Assembly (NCBI GenBank): GCA_965277425.1
Contig: CBDICR010000005.1
Location: forward strand, 248,001-312,000
From: Poindextera sp965277425
Lineage (GTDB): Bacteria; Pseudomonadota; Alphaproteobacteria; Caulobacterales; Caulobacteraceae
Direction of reading: 5' to 3'
Length of the DNA: 64,000 nt
In this document: positions 25,035-32,765 of the stretch, piece by piece
How positions within the stretch are numbered: position 1 is the first letter of the stretch
Layout: every line of letters begins with the position of its first letter
Position numbers and translations under genes: made by a program
Notes under the pieces: generated by a model
Databases searched by the model: none
What the model saw: only the letters and a program-made list of their open reading frames with translations
What the model was told of the DNA's origin: nothing

Positions 25035-25212
25035 GCGCTCATCCCCGCGAAAAGCGCGGACCCAGAGGTTTTTTGCGAGAACTGGAGTTCCAGCCAGGCT
25101 TGAAAGAAGGACCGCCAAGAACGCCAAGAAGAAAGGTCAGCGCGGTCCCTTGGTGTCCTTGGCGACCTTGGTGGTCAAAAGCCGGCGTCCTCGCTTTCGC
25201 GAGGACCAGCGG
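25035..25212. repeat. MITE-like inverted-repeat element A (degenerate)
   Basis: The left end reads GCGCTCATCCCCGCGAAAAG then GCGGACCCAGAGGTTTTTT (25035-25074), and a weaker inverse copy lies at about 25183-25212 (GCGTCCTCGCTTTCGCGAGG). The middle has GCCAAGAACGCCAAGAAG opposed to CTTGGCGACCTTGGTGG around a GGTCAGCGCGGTCC centre. The plan is the same as element B at 30821-31037, but the ends have diverged. No coding potential is convincing. It fills most of the 223-bp gap between ogt and the hydrolase stop. Confidence 0.7.
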
Positions 25213-25226
25213 AACAAATATCGTTT

Positions 25227-25242
25227 CTCGGTTCGAACCGAG
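25227..25242. terminator. 16-bp perfect palindrome after the hydrolase stop
   Basis: CTCGGTTCGAACCGAG is a perfect palindrome 5 bp beyond the stop codon of the leftward alpha/beta hydrolase gene. As RNA it forms a short stem with a tight loop, and AAACGATATTT follows on the minus strand. It may end the monooxygenase-hydrolase transcript. Confidence 0.45.
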
Positions 25243-25246
25243 CCCC

Positions 25247-26035
25247 TCAGCCCAGCCGCTTTATCGCCTCCGCGACCTGGTCGGTCTTTTCCAGGGTGAC
25301 CATGTGGCCCGCTTCGGGGATGGAGACCAGTTGGGCGCCCTTGATGCGGCGCTTGAACTCCTGGGCGTAGACCGGCGGGACGGCGCGGTCGGAATCGCCC
25401 CAAACCAGGATGGTCCGGGCCTTGATCCGGTACATCCGGCTGGCCAGCCCGCGATCGGGGATGGGGAAGAGGATGCGGCCGGCCATGCCGAGCTGGCGGG
25501 CGTTCTGCACCAGATAGGTCTGCAGGAAATTGGGGTCGGCGACGTTGCGTCCGGCGGTCATCATGGCCGCGCCAGCCTCGGCGTCGTGGAACATCAAGGC
25601 CGGCATCTCGAACGGCAGGGTGGCGAACACGTCGACGATCGGATGGTCGTCGAGCCAGAGCCCGACCGGGCAGATCAGGCCCAGACGGCTGAAGTCGTGC
25701 GGCGCCAGGGCGGCCATTTCGGCCGCGATCATCCCGCCCATGGAATGGCCGACCAGGATGGGATCCTTCAGGCCCAGGGCGTCGACAACATCGAGGGTGT
25801 GCAGAGTGATGTCGAGCATGTCGCGCAGCTCGGGCGCCTCCTCGCTTTCGCCATAGCCGGGCAGGTAGGGCGCGTGCACGTGGAAGCTTTCGGCGAGCCT
25901 GGCCAGGAACGGGTCCTCGCGCGTCATGCCGCCGGCGCCGTGCAGGAAGACCAGGGGCTGGCCCGATCCGCCTTCGAGAACTTGGACGGGGACGTGTTCG
26001 GTCTCGACGGTTTTCAGATCCATCATCGCCTCCAT
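25247..26035 (-). CDS. alpha/beta hydrolase coupled to a flavin monooxygenase
   Basis: The start at 26035 (MEAMMDLKTVE) shares one base with the stop of the upstream monooxygenase gene (TGATG), so translation is coupled; the frame extends further upstream only as a shadow. The 262-residue protein has the oxyanion motif FLHGAGGMT (about 28-36), the nucleophile elbow VGHSMGGMIAAEMA (about 96-109), an acid site VWGDSDRAVPP (about 210) and the catalytic His in PEAGHMVTLE (about 240). It probably hydrolyses the product of the monooxygenase or an ester precursor, but the substrate is unknown. Confidence 0.9.
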   Translation of the reverse strand: MEAMMDLKTVETEHVPVQVLEGGSGQPLVFLHGAGGMTREDPFLARLAESFHVHAPYLPGYGESEEAPELRDMLDITLHTLDVVDALGLKDPILVGHSMGGMIAAEMAALAPHDFSRLGLICPVGLWLDDHPIVDVFATLPFEMPALMFHDAEAGAAMMTAGRNVADPNFLQTYLVQNARQLGMAGRILFPIPDRGLASRMYRIKARTILVWGDSDRAVPPVYAQEFKRRIKGAQLVSIPEAGHMVTLEKTDQVAEAIKRLG

Positions 26036-27306
26036 CAAACCAGGGCGCCGGCGACGGCTTCGGCCGCGTCGCGCTCGGAGGGCAGGCTGCCCGGCTTGGC
26101 CAGCCTTTTCAGCGGCTTGCACCAGAACCGGTCGTCGTCGGCGAAGTCGGGGAAGAGGTTGCGCAGGTGCGGCAGCACCTTCTCGGCGAACAGCTTGGTG
26201 GAATACATGCACTTTTCGGCCGGCATGTTCCCGACGTGCATCAGGCAGAAGATGTTGCCGACATTCAGGCTCTTGATCAGGTCTTCCATGCGTTGGCGCA
26301 CCGTCTCCGGCGAGCCGGCGATGACGTGGCCGCCCTCGATCAGGTCCTTCCAGGTCAGCTGGGTATAGCCGCCGCGCGGCGGGGCGTATTGCGACAGGGC
26401 GCCGGTCTGGATGGTCTTGATGGTGCGGTAGCCGGGCGCGTCGGCGAAGCCCGGATAGACGTGCAGGCAGCGATTGTAGAAGTAGTTGACGTGCGGCCAG
26501 TACAGGCGCTCGGCCTCCTCGTCGGTCTCGGCAACGCAGATGGTCTGGGCGAAGCCGGCGCGGTACGGCGACGCATCCGGCGCATTGCGCTCGGCCACCC
26601 GGTCCCAATAGCCCTGCATCAGGGCCTTGGCGCGGATATAGCCCGAGAAGCTGAGGTAGGAGTAGGAATAGGTGTTGTCGATGCAGAAGTCGTAGGTCTC
26701 CACCGAGCCGCCGCCGGGAATGTGCACCGGCGGATGCGGCTGCTGGATGGGCCTTGGCCAGATGTTGACGTAGCGCAGCTTGTTGTAGCGGCCGTTGAAG
26801 GCGAAGGGCTCGCGCTCGGTCCAGGCGCGGATGATCAGCTCGTGCGCCTCGGCGTATTTCTCGCGGGTCAGCGAGGGGATCTGGCCGTAGCAGAAATTCG
26901 TGTCCATCGAGGTGCCGACCGGAAAGCCCGCCACCAGCCGCCCGCCGGAAATGCAGTCCAGCATGGCGAATTCCTCGGCCACGCGCACCGGCGGATTATA
27001 GAGGGCGATGGAGTTGCCCAGCACCACCAGGGCCGTGTCCTTGGTGCGGCGCGCCAGGCCGGCGGCGATGATGTTCGGCGAGGGCATGATGCCGTAGCCG
27101 TTCTGGTGGTGCTCGTTGACCCCGATGCCGTCGAACCCGACCGTGCCGGCATATTCGAGCAGGTCCATATAGGTGTTGTAGACCTCGTGCGCCCGCTCCG
27201 GATCGAACAGGTTCTGGTCGATATCGACCCAGACCGAACGGTTCTTCTCGCGGAAGTCGTCCGGCAGATCCGGCCAGGGCATCAGGTTGAACCAGGTGAA
27301 CTTCAT
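26035..27306 (-). CDS. LLM-class flavin-dependent monooxygenase
   Basis: The 423-residue protein belongs to the bacterial luciferase-like family. It opens MKFTWFNLMPWPDLPDDFRE and has FDGIGVNEHHQNGYGIMPSP (about 59-78), LGNSIALYNPPVRVAEEFAMLD and GRLVAGFPVG, the FMN/F420 barrel motifs. It would use reduced flavin (FMNH2) and O2, or possibly F420, to oxidise an organic substrate. It is the first gene of a two-gene unit with the coupled alpha/beta hydrolase. Together they look like an oxidation-hydrolysis pair for degrading an exogenous compound. Confidence 0.9.
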   Translation of the reverse strand: MKFTWFNLMPWPDLPDDFREKNRSVWVDIDQNLFDPERAHEVYNTYMDLLEYAGTVGFDGIGVNEHHQNGYGIMPSPNIIAAGLARRTKDTALVVLGNSIALYNPPVRVAEEFAMLDCISGGRLVAGFPVGTSMDTNFCYGQIPSLTREKYAEAHELIIRAWTEREPFAFNGRYNKLRYVNIWPRPIQQPHPPVHIPGGGSVETYDFCIDNTYSYSYLSFSGYIRAKALMQGYWDRVAERNAPDASPYRAGFAQTICVAETDEEAERLYWPHVNYFYNRCLHVYPGFADAPGYRTIKTIQTGALSQYAPPRGGYTQLTWKDLIEGGHVIAGSPETVRQRMEDLIKSLNVGNIFCLMHVGNMPAEKCMYSTKLFAEKVLPHLRNLFPDFADDDRFWCKPLKRLAKPGSLPSERDAAEAVAGALV

Positions 27307-27425
27307 GGCGTCCTCCGCTCGACCCGCCGGCTTGCTTATCGGCGTTCAGTCAGCCTGAACCCTAAGCCGGGTTTGAGGTCGGGCGCAATGCGGAAGGCGG
27401 AGATCCGGCGAGCGACGCGAGTGTT

Positions 27426-28460
27426 TCACAACAGGCTCAGCATCCTGGAAAGATACGGTTCGGCCCAGCCGCGAAACGTCTTGCCGAGGCCCCACACGGG
27501 CGGCGCCTCGGTTCGCACGAAGTACTGCCAAAGTCCGACGCGGTTCCTGACCACATAGAGGGGCATCCATGGCCTGAGGTCCGCGTCGTTGCGGACATTC
27601 GCCCGGTAGGCATCGACAAAGACGCGCGCCAGGACGGGCTCGGTGTCGAGATAACCGCAGGCCTGATGGACGAGATCTAACGCGCCGTCGCCGAATCGCG
27701 CCGTATGGAAATCGAAGACCCCGGTGACCCGCCAGCGGCCCGCTTCCTGCGCCACAGTCATGTTGTCGAGTTTGTAGTCGCCATGCAGGAAACTGTTAGG
27801 CCGCTCGCCCGCCTTCCAAACGTCCCGCGCAACCGCCTCGATCCAGTCCATATCCGCAGCCGTCATCACGCCATTAGCCTCCGCGGCGATGGCGGCCTGG
27901 CGTGTCTCGCCGGTCACCCGCTCGGTGTAACCGCCGCGATCGGGCGTCAGCATGATCGTATCGACGTCGAATCCGCCGGAGAAGGGCGAGGTCAGCGCCT
28001 GCAATTGCGCCAGCGTGACGCCCGTCGCCGCGGCGACGGCCTGTCGATCCTCGGCGCCCAGCGCCTTGAGGATCGTACGCTCGTTGAAGCATGAGCCCGG
28101 CATGCGCGGCATGGTCAGGTAAGGCCAGCCGAAGATGTCAGAGGCCTGGTCGTGCAGGCAGGGCCAGGGAACGGGCGCAATGGTGTGTTCGTGCAATTGA
28201 CGCATGAAGAAGGCTTCGGCCGTGAACTGCACGCGATCGTCGCGCCGGTAGGTCGTCTCGTTCGGGCCCCTCACCCAGTGGGGCGCGCCGCGCAGCACGA
28301 ATTCGCCCGCCTCTGTGGTGATGAAGACATTCTGGCCGTGCAGGCCCGCGCCGATCGGCGCCGCCGAAACGAAGGCTCCCAGTCCGAGGCGCGAAGCCGC
28401 CGCGGCGAATTGCGCATCCGAAATCGCGCCGAGCCGGTCCGAATAGACGGTCGCGCTCAT
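27426..28460 (-). CDS. aminoglycoside-phosphotransferase-fold (APH) family protein
   Basis: The 344-residue protein has the protein-kinase-like APH fold. The nucleotide-binding strand region is GEFVLRGAPHW, the catalytic loop is SFLHGDYKLDNMTV (about 225-238) and the metal-binding segment is VFDFHTARFGDGALDLVHQA. The HGDxxxDN signature is intact; the metal-ligand motif reads DFHTARFGD, close to the common DFExxxxGD. Members phosphorylate antibiotics, choline, homoserine or other small alcohols. Nothing here selects among these, so antibiotic resistance should not be assumed. It is a single gene 119 bp upstream of the monooxygenase start. Confidence 0.85.
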   Translation of the reverse strand: MSATVYSDRLGAISDAQFAAAASRLGLGAFVSAAPIGAGLHGQNVFITTEAGEFVLRGAPHWVRGPNETTYRRDDRVQFTAEAFFMRQLHEHTIAPVPWPCLHDQASDIFGWPYLTMPRMPGSCFNERTILKALGAEDRQAVAAATGVTLAQLQALTSPFSGGFDVDTIMLTPDRGGYTERVTGETRQAAIAAEANGVMTAADMDWIEAVARDVWKAGERPNSFLHGDYKLDNMTVAQEAGRWRVTGVFDFHTARFGDGALDLVHQACGYLDTEPVLARVFVDAYRANVRNDADLRPWMPLYVVRNRVGLWQYFVRTEAPPVWGLGKTFRGWAEPYLSRMLSLL

Positions 28461-28548
28461 CGGGCGCGCTCGGTCGCGATCGAGTTCCTTACGCTGTCTG
28501 TTGTGAGATTTGCGGACAAGGATTCAGCGCTTGGAATGCCGCGGCGGC

Positions 28549-28986
28549 CTAGCGGAAGAGGTCGCGCACCTTCTCGATGATCGAATGCGAGCGCAGATGG
28601 CTCAGGTGCGACGCCCAGGTCTGTTCGGCGCGCCCGGTCCGCTTCAGCCTCGCCTCTTCCTCCTTCATCAGTTCCAGGACCCGCTTGTCCTCGTCGGCGT
28701 CCAGCCAGTAGCCGTGCCCGTCCTCGCAGAAGTCCAGCTGCAGGTCATAGAACCGGTAGTCGAAGCTCTTCATGAGCTTGCCACACTGCGGGCATGTACG
28801 CGTCGCGGCTTGCGGGCTGGCGACCAGGGTGCCCTTTTCGTCGTCGCCGAGGTGGAAGGCCTTGTCTTCCAGCTGTTCCAGCTCCTGGCGGCTTAGCCAC
28901 ATCCCCTTGCATTGCGGGCAGGACTCAAGGTCGAGACCGTCGCGCCTGACCGGCTCAAGATCGGTGTTGTCATTCGGGCATTTCAT
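28549..28986 (-). CDS. TFIIB-type zinc-ribbon protein
   Basis: The 145-residue protein has two Cys clusters: MKCPNDNTDLEPV with ESCPQCKGMWLSRQELEQL (residues 1-40), then RTCPQCGKLMKSFDY and a half-ribbon around DFCEDGHGYWLDADE (about 60-98). The GMWL...EL pattern is characteristic of bacterial zf-TFIIB proteins, whose function is not established. The C-terminal 45 residues are charged and probably helical. It reads away from the M32 region, and its start faces the remnant gene at 29161. Confidence 0.85.
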   Translation of the reverse strand: MKCPNDNTDLEPVRRDGLDLESCPQCKGMWLSRQELEQLEDKAFHLGDDEKGTLVASPQAATRTCPQCGKLMKSFDYRFYDLQLDFCEDGHGYWLDADEDKRVLELMKEEEARLKRTGRAEQTWASHLSHLRSHSIIEKVRDLFR

Positions 28987-29160
28987 TGAGGCTTACCGTC
29001 CATTTTCAAGCCAAGACCATCGCCAGATGGCTTCTAGCGGACCCGGAGGCGCGGAACCACGCCCCCGTCCGATGAACACCGCACGGCCGCTCAAGGCGCC
29101 GGCTTGACCGGCCGCCCGCGACGCCCGAGGCTCGCGCGCCTGCCGAGAAGGAAATTTCCT

Positions 29161-29292
29161 ATGACCCACGCCGCGCGAGAGTTCGACATCATCGTCCATG
29201 GCGCGGCCGGCGGCATCGCCCCGGCCGTGGGCGAGGCCTTGGTCCGCCGCCTCGATGCGCACGCCGGACCGACCTTCGCGGTGGAGGGCTGA
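29161..29292 (+). pseudogene. internally deleted remnant of a saccharopine-dehydrogenase-family oxidoreductase
   Basis: The 43-codon ORF starts MTHAAREFDIIVHGAA, which matches the first Rossmann strand of the saccharopine dehydrogenase/trans-acting enoyl reductase family. It then jumps to GGIAPAVGEALVRRLDAHAG and PTFAVEG, which resembles the extreme C-terminus of the same family. About 340 middle codons would be missing, with the frame kept. A good Shine-Dalgarno AAGGAA precedes the ATG, and the stop lies 2 nt before the M32 gene, whose own Shine-Dalgarno GGAGGG is inside this ORF. The identification rests on short ends only. Confidence 0.6.
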
Positions 29293-29294
29293 AC

Positions 29295-30815
29295 ATGGCC
29301 GCCGCGCCCCAGCCCGACGCCTTCGCGCGGGTCGTCCACCGCTTCGCCACCGCCGGCAAGCTCTCCGCCGCCCAGACGATGCTGAACTGGGACGCCCAGA
29401 CCCACATGCCGCGCGGCGGCGCCTGGGCCAGGGGCGAACAGATGGCCGCCCTGACCGAGGTCTCCGCCGACCTGATCGGCGGGTCCGCCGCCGGTGATGA
29501 ATTGGCCGAGGCCGAGGCCATGGCGGGCGCCCTGGAGCCGGACGAGCAGGCGGACCTGAAGGAAATGCGCCGCCATTGGGTGCATGCCGCCGCCGCGCCC
29601 AAGGCCCTGCAGGCCGCCAAGACCCGCATCGCCCAGCAGCTGCAGGCGATCTGGACGCGGGCTAAGCCGGAGAACGACTTCGCCGCCTTCGCCGGGCCCT
29701 TCGCCGAACTCCTGGCCATCACCCGCGAAATCGCCGCGGCGAAGGCCGAGGTGCTGGGAACCACCGCCTATGGCGCGATGATCGACGAATACGATCCGGG
29801 CGTCGGCGAGGCGATGATCGATCCGATCTTCGCCGACCTGGCCGCCTTCCTGCCGCCGCTGATCGCCGAGGTGCGCGAGCGCCAGGCGGGCTGGCCCGCG
29901 CCCATCCCCTTCCCCGCCGTTCCGGTCGAGCGCCAGGCGGCGCTGTCGCACCGGCTGGCCGTGGCGGTCGGGCACGATCCGGACAGTTTCCGCATCGACG
30001 CCGCGCCGCACCCCTTTTCGGTGCCGCACAGCCCCGGCGATGTCCGCTTCACCACCCGCTACGACCTGGCCAACCCGACCTTCGCCATCCACGCCACCCT
30101 GCATGAGGCGGGGCACGCCATGTACGAGGCGAACCTGCCGCGCGGCTTCGCCTTTCGCCCCGGCGGCGAGGCGCGCGGCATGACCGTGCATGAGAGCCAG
30201 TCGCTGTCGCTGGAGATGCTGGCCGGGCGCAGCCTGGAGTTCCTGCAGTTCCTTAGCCCCCTGATGGCCGAGGCCTTCGGCGGCGATCCGGCCCCCTGGT
30301 CGCTGTCCAATGTCGCCAACAATTGGCGCAGGCTCGACGACGACTATATCCGCGTCGAGGCCGACGAGATTTCCTATCCGCTGCACGTCATCCTGCGCTA
30401 CCGGCTGGAACAGTCCCTGATGAGCGGCGAGCTGGCGGTGGCCGACATCCCCGGCGCCTGGAACGAGCTCTTCGCCAAGCTGCTCGGCCGCACCCCGCCC
30501 AGCCTGGCCAAGGGCTGCCTGCAGGACATCCACTGGGCGGCCGGCCTGATCGGCTACTTCCCCAACTACGCCATGGGCTCGATGCTGGCGGCCCAGCTGT
30601 TCGAGCGCGCCACGGCGGACGATGCGGATATCCTGCCGGCCTTAAGCCGCGGCGACTTCACCCCCTATTTCAACTGGGTCCGCCCACGCGTGCATGAGCG
30701 CGCCAGCCTGACCAGTTTCGCCACCCTGGTCGCCGACGCCACGGGCGGGCCGCTGTCCACCGACGCCTTCAAGCGCCACGTGCGACGGCGGTACCTGGAG
30801 GAAGCGCAGCCTTAA
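29295..30815 (+). CDS. M32 family metallocarboxypeptidase
   Basis: The 506-residue protein is a thermostable-carboxypeptidase-Taq type enzyme. The zinc motif HEAGH lies at residues 270-274 in ATLHEAGHAMYEANLPR, and the downstream Glu ligand is in MTVHESQSLSLEML (about 295-308). The family's VRFTTRYDLANPTFAIHATL, IRVEADEISYPLHVILRY and DIHWAAGLIGYFPNYAMGSM segments are all present. It trims C-terminal residues from peptides in the cytoplasm. Translation is probably coupled to the short remnant gene just upstream, which supplies the ribosome-binding site. Confidence 0.94.
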   Translation: MAAAPQPDAFARVVHRFATAGKLSAAQTMLNWDAQTHMPRGGAWARGEQMAALTEVSADLIGGSAAGDELAEAEAMAGALEPDEQADLKEMRRHWVHAAAAPKALQAAKTRIAQQLQAIWTRAKPENDFAAFAGPFAELLAITREIAAAKAEVLGTTAYGAMIDEYDPGVGEAMIDPIFADLAAFLPPLIAEVRERQAGWPAPIPFPAVPVERQAALSHRLAVAVGHDPDSFRIDAAPHPFSVPHSPGDVRFTTRYDLANPTFAIHATLHEAGHAMYEANLPRGFAFRPGGEARGMTVHESQSLSLEMLAGRSLEFLQFLSPLMAEAFGGDPAPWSLSNVANNWRRLDDDYIRVEADEISYPLHVILRYRLEQSLMSGELAVADIPGAWNELFAKLLGRTPPSLAKGCLQDIHWAAGLIGYFPNYAMGSMLAAQLFERATADDADILPALSRGDFTPYFNWVRPRVHERASLTSFATLVADATGGPLSTDAFKRHVRRRYLEEAQP

Positions 30816-30820
30816 AACGT

Positions 30821-31037
30821 CCGCTCACCCCCGCGAAAGCGGGGACCCAGGTTTTTTATCCTGAGGCCAATGAGGCGCGGGACGGCGGCAAGATTTGATG
30901 CAAAGCACACCAAGAAGAGTAAGGGTCAGCGCCGACCCTTTGTGTCCTTTGTGTACTTGGTGGTGAAGAGCTGGTGTCCCGCTTGCGCGGGATAACCGAA
31001 AAAAGCCTGGGTCCCCGCTTTCGCGGGGATGAGCGGG
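30821..31037. repeat. MITE-like inverted-repeat element B, about 217 bp
   Basis: The terminal arms at 30821-30857 (CCGCTCACCCCCGCGAAAGC then GGGGACCCAGGTTTTTT) and 30999-31037 (inverse) match over about 37 bp with only two or three differences. Inside, CACACCAAG faces CTTGGTGGT, and the centre AAGGGTC-AGCGCC-GACCCTT is itself palindromic. There is no open reading frame of note. The nested symmetry and the related element A at 25035 argue for a mobile, non-autonomous repeat. No target-site duplication is evident. It fills the gap between the convergent M32 and acyl-CoA synthetase genes. Confidence 0.8.
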
Positions 31038-31055
31038 TTATTTTACAACCCGCTC
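31031..31055. terminator. hairpin after the acyl-CoA synthetase gene
   Basis: GAGCGGGTT (31031-31039) and AACCCGCTC (31047-31055) form a perfect 9-bp stem with a 7-base AT-rich loop, 15 bp beyond the synthetase stop. It overlaps the right edge of element B. It can fold from either strand and could serve both convergent genes, although no long T-run follows. Confidence 0.55.
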
Positions 31056-31070
31056 AACGCGCGCACGGCC

Positions 31071-32663
31071 CTAGATCTGCTTGTCCCTACCCGCCCAATA
31101 CGGCGCCCGGACCTGTCTGCGTTGGACCTTGCCGGCTTCGGAGCGGGGGATGTCGTCGACGAAGTCGACGCTGCGCGGCATCTTGTAGCCGGCCAGGCTC
31201 GGCCGGATGAAGTCGAGCAGTTCCTTGGCCAGGTCCGGCGACGGCGAATAGCCGGGATAAAGCGCGATCACCGCCTTCACCTCCTCGCCCCATTCGGCGT
31301 TGGGCACGCCGACAGTGCAGGTCTCGCGCACGGCCGGATGGCGGACGAACTCGTTGTCGACCTCCTGCGGATAGATGTTCACCCCGCCGGAGATGATGCA
31401 CTCGGCGGTGCGGCCGGTGAGGAAGAGGAAGCCGTCCTCATCGACATAGCCCATGTCGCCGACCGTGAAATGGCTGCCGCCCTCCAGCTCGGCCGCCTGG
31501 GTCTTGGCCTTGTCGTTATAGTATTCGAACCGGGCGATCGGGCTGTGCGGGAAGTAGATCTGGCCGACCTCGCCGACCGCGGCGTCCTCGCCCTTGTCGT
31601 TGATGATGCGGGTTCCCGAGCCCGGCAGCAGGCGCCCGACGCTGCCGGGCTTCTTCAGCCACTCCTCGGAGTTGATCATGAAGGCGCCGCCGCCCTCGCT
31701 GGCGGCATAGTATTCGTTGATGATCGGCCCCAGCCACTCGATCATCGCCCGCTTGATCTCCGGCGGCGTCGGCGCGGCGCCGTGCAGGATGTGGCGCAGG
31801 GACGACAGGTCGTACTTCTCGCGGATATCCTTGGGCAGGGCGAGAATCCGCTGGAACATGGTGGCGACCATGTGGGTGTGGGTCACCTTGTACTTTTCGA
31901 CCGTCTTCAGCAGGTCCTCGGGATCGAATCGCTCAAGTAGCACGATGGTGACGCCGGCGTTGAGCGGCTGGGCGATGTCAAAGGCCAGCGGCGCGGCGTG
32001 ATAGGCCGGGCCGGCGCACATGTTGACGTCCTCGTCGATGTTGTAGCCCTTGGGCGAGCCTTCGCCCCAGGTCGGCGGGACCACCATGGCGCGGGCGCGG
32101 AAGACGCCCTTGGGCCGGCCGGTGGTGCCGGAGGTGTACATCATGGTCATGCCGTGGACCGGGCTCGCCGGGTCGGCGTCGCTTTCAGCCGCCAAGGCCG
32201 CCTCGTAGCTGTCGAAACCCTCGATCTCGCCGCCGATGGCCAGCTTGATCCTCAGATTGTCGTTCACCGAGGCCTTGGCCGAGGCCGCGAAATCGGCCGA
32301 GGCGATCAGCGCCTTGGCCTGGCAGTCGCCGACGATATAGGCGACCTCCGGCGGGCTGAGGTGCCAGTTGATCGGCGTCAGGCGCAGGCCCGAGCGATAG
32401 ACCGCGGCCAGCACCTCGACGAACTCGACCGTGTTGCCGCAGATCAGCGCGATGTGGTCGCCAGCCCCAACGCCGGCGCGGGCGAGCGCCGCCACCAGCC
32501 GATTGGCGTTGGAATTCAACTGGGCGAAGGTGCGCTGGCTGCGCGGCCCATAGACGGCGACGGCGTCGGGTTTCAGCCGGGCATAGAGGGACGACATCAT
32601 CCCCTTGGCGGCGGTTTCGGCGACATGCGCCGGATCGAGCAAATCTTTGGTCTTGGTCGACAA
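31071..32663 (-). CDS. AMP-dependent acyl-CoA synthetase
   Basis: I favour the TTG at 32663 (LSTKTKDLLDP, about 530 residues), because GGGAG lies about 8 nt upstream. An ATG at 32732 would add 23 atypical residues. The ATP-binding motif is MMYTSGTTGRPKGV (about 177-190), with the adenylation motifs YYAASEGGG, GDMGYVDEDGFLFLTGR and the C-terminal lysine in IPRSEAGKVQRR. The enzyme activates a carboxylic acid to acyl-AMP and then acyl-CoA. The chain length or aromatic nature of its substrate cannot be read. It stands alone between repeat element B and the AsmA gene. Confidence 0.9.
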   Translation of the reverse strand: MSTKTKDLLDPAHVAETAAKGMMSSLYARLKPDAVAVYGPRSQRTFAQLNSNANRLVAALARAGVGAGDHIALICGNTVEFVEVLAAVYRSGLRLTPINWHLSPPEVAYIVGDCQAKALIASADFAASAKASVNDNLRIKLAIGGEIEGFDSYEAALAAESDADPASPVHGMTMMYTSGTTGRPKGVFRARAMVVPPTWGEGSPKGYNIDEDVNMCAGPAYHAAPLAFDIAQPLNAGVTIVLLERFDPEDLLKTVEKYKVTHTHMVATMFQRILALPKDIREKYDLSSLRHILHGAAPTPPEIKRAMIEWLGPIINEYYAASEGGGAFMINSEEWLKKPGSVGRLLPGSGTRIINDKGEDAAVGEVGQIYFPHSPIARFEYYNDKAKTQAAELEGGSHFTVGDMGYVDEDGFLFLTGRTAECIISGGVNIYPQEVDNEFVRHPAVRETCTVGVPNAEWGEEVKAVIALYPGYSPSPDLAKELLDFIRPSLAGYKMPRSVDFVDDIPRSEAGKVQRRQVRAPYWAGRDKQI

Positions 32664-32765
32664 GGTCTCACTCCCAAAAATCTCACCGGCTCTCAATATC
32701 GCGGCCGGGGTTGGGGGTTCTCTACGACGCAAAATCGAATGAGGCCACTGGCTGGACGGGCCTGA

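Noticed and set aside
25035..25212. Possible CRISPR array or tRNA cluster in the repeat-rich gap
   Set aside because: The repeats are inverted and nested, with no regular direct repeats and spacers and no cloverleaf.
27426..28460. Aminoglycoside resistance gene
   Set aside because: The APH fold is clear, but the family is broad and nothing ties this member to antibiotics.
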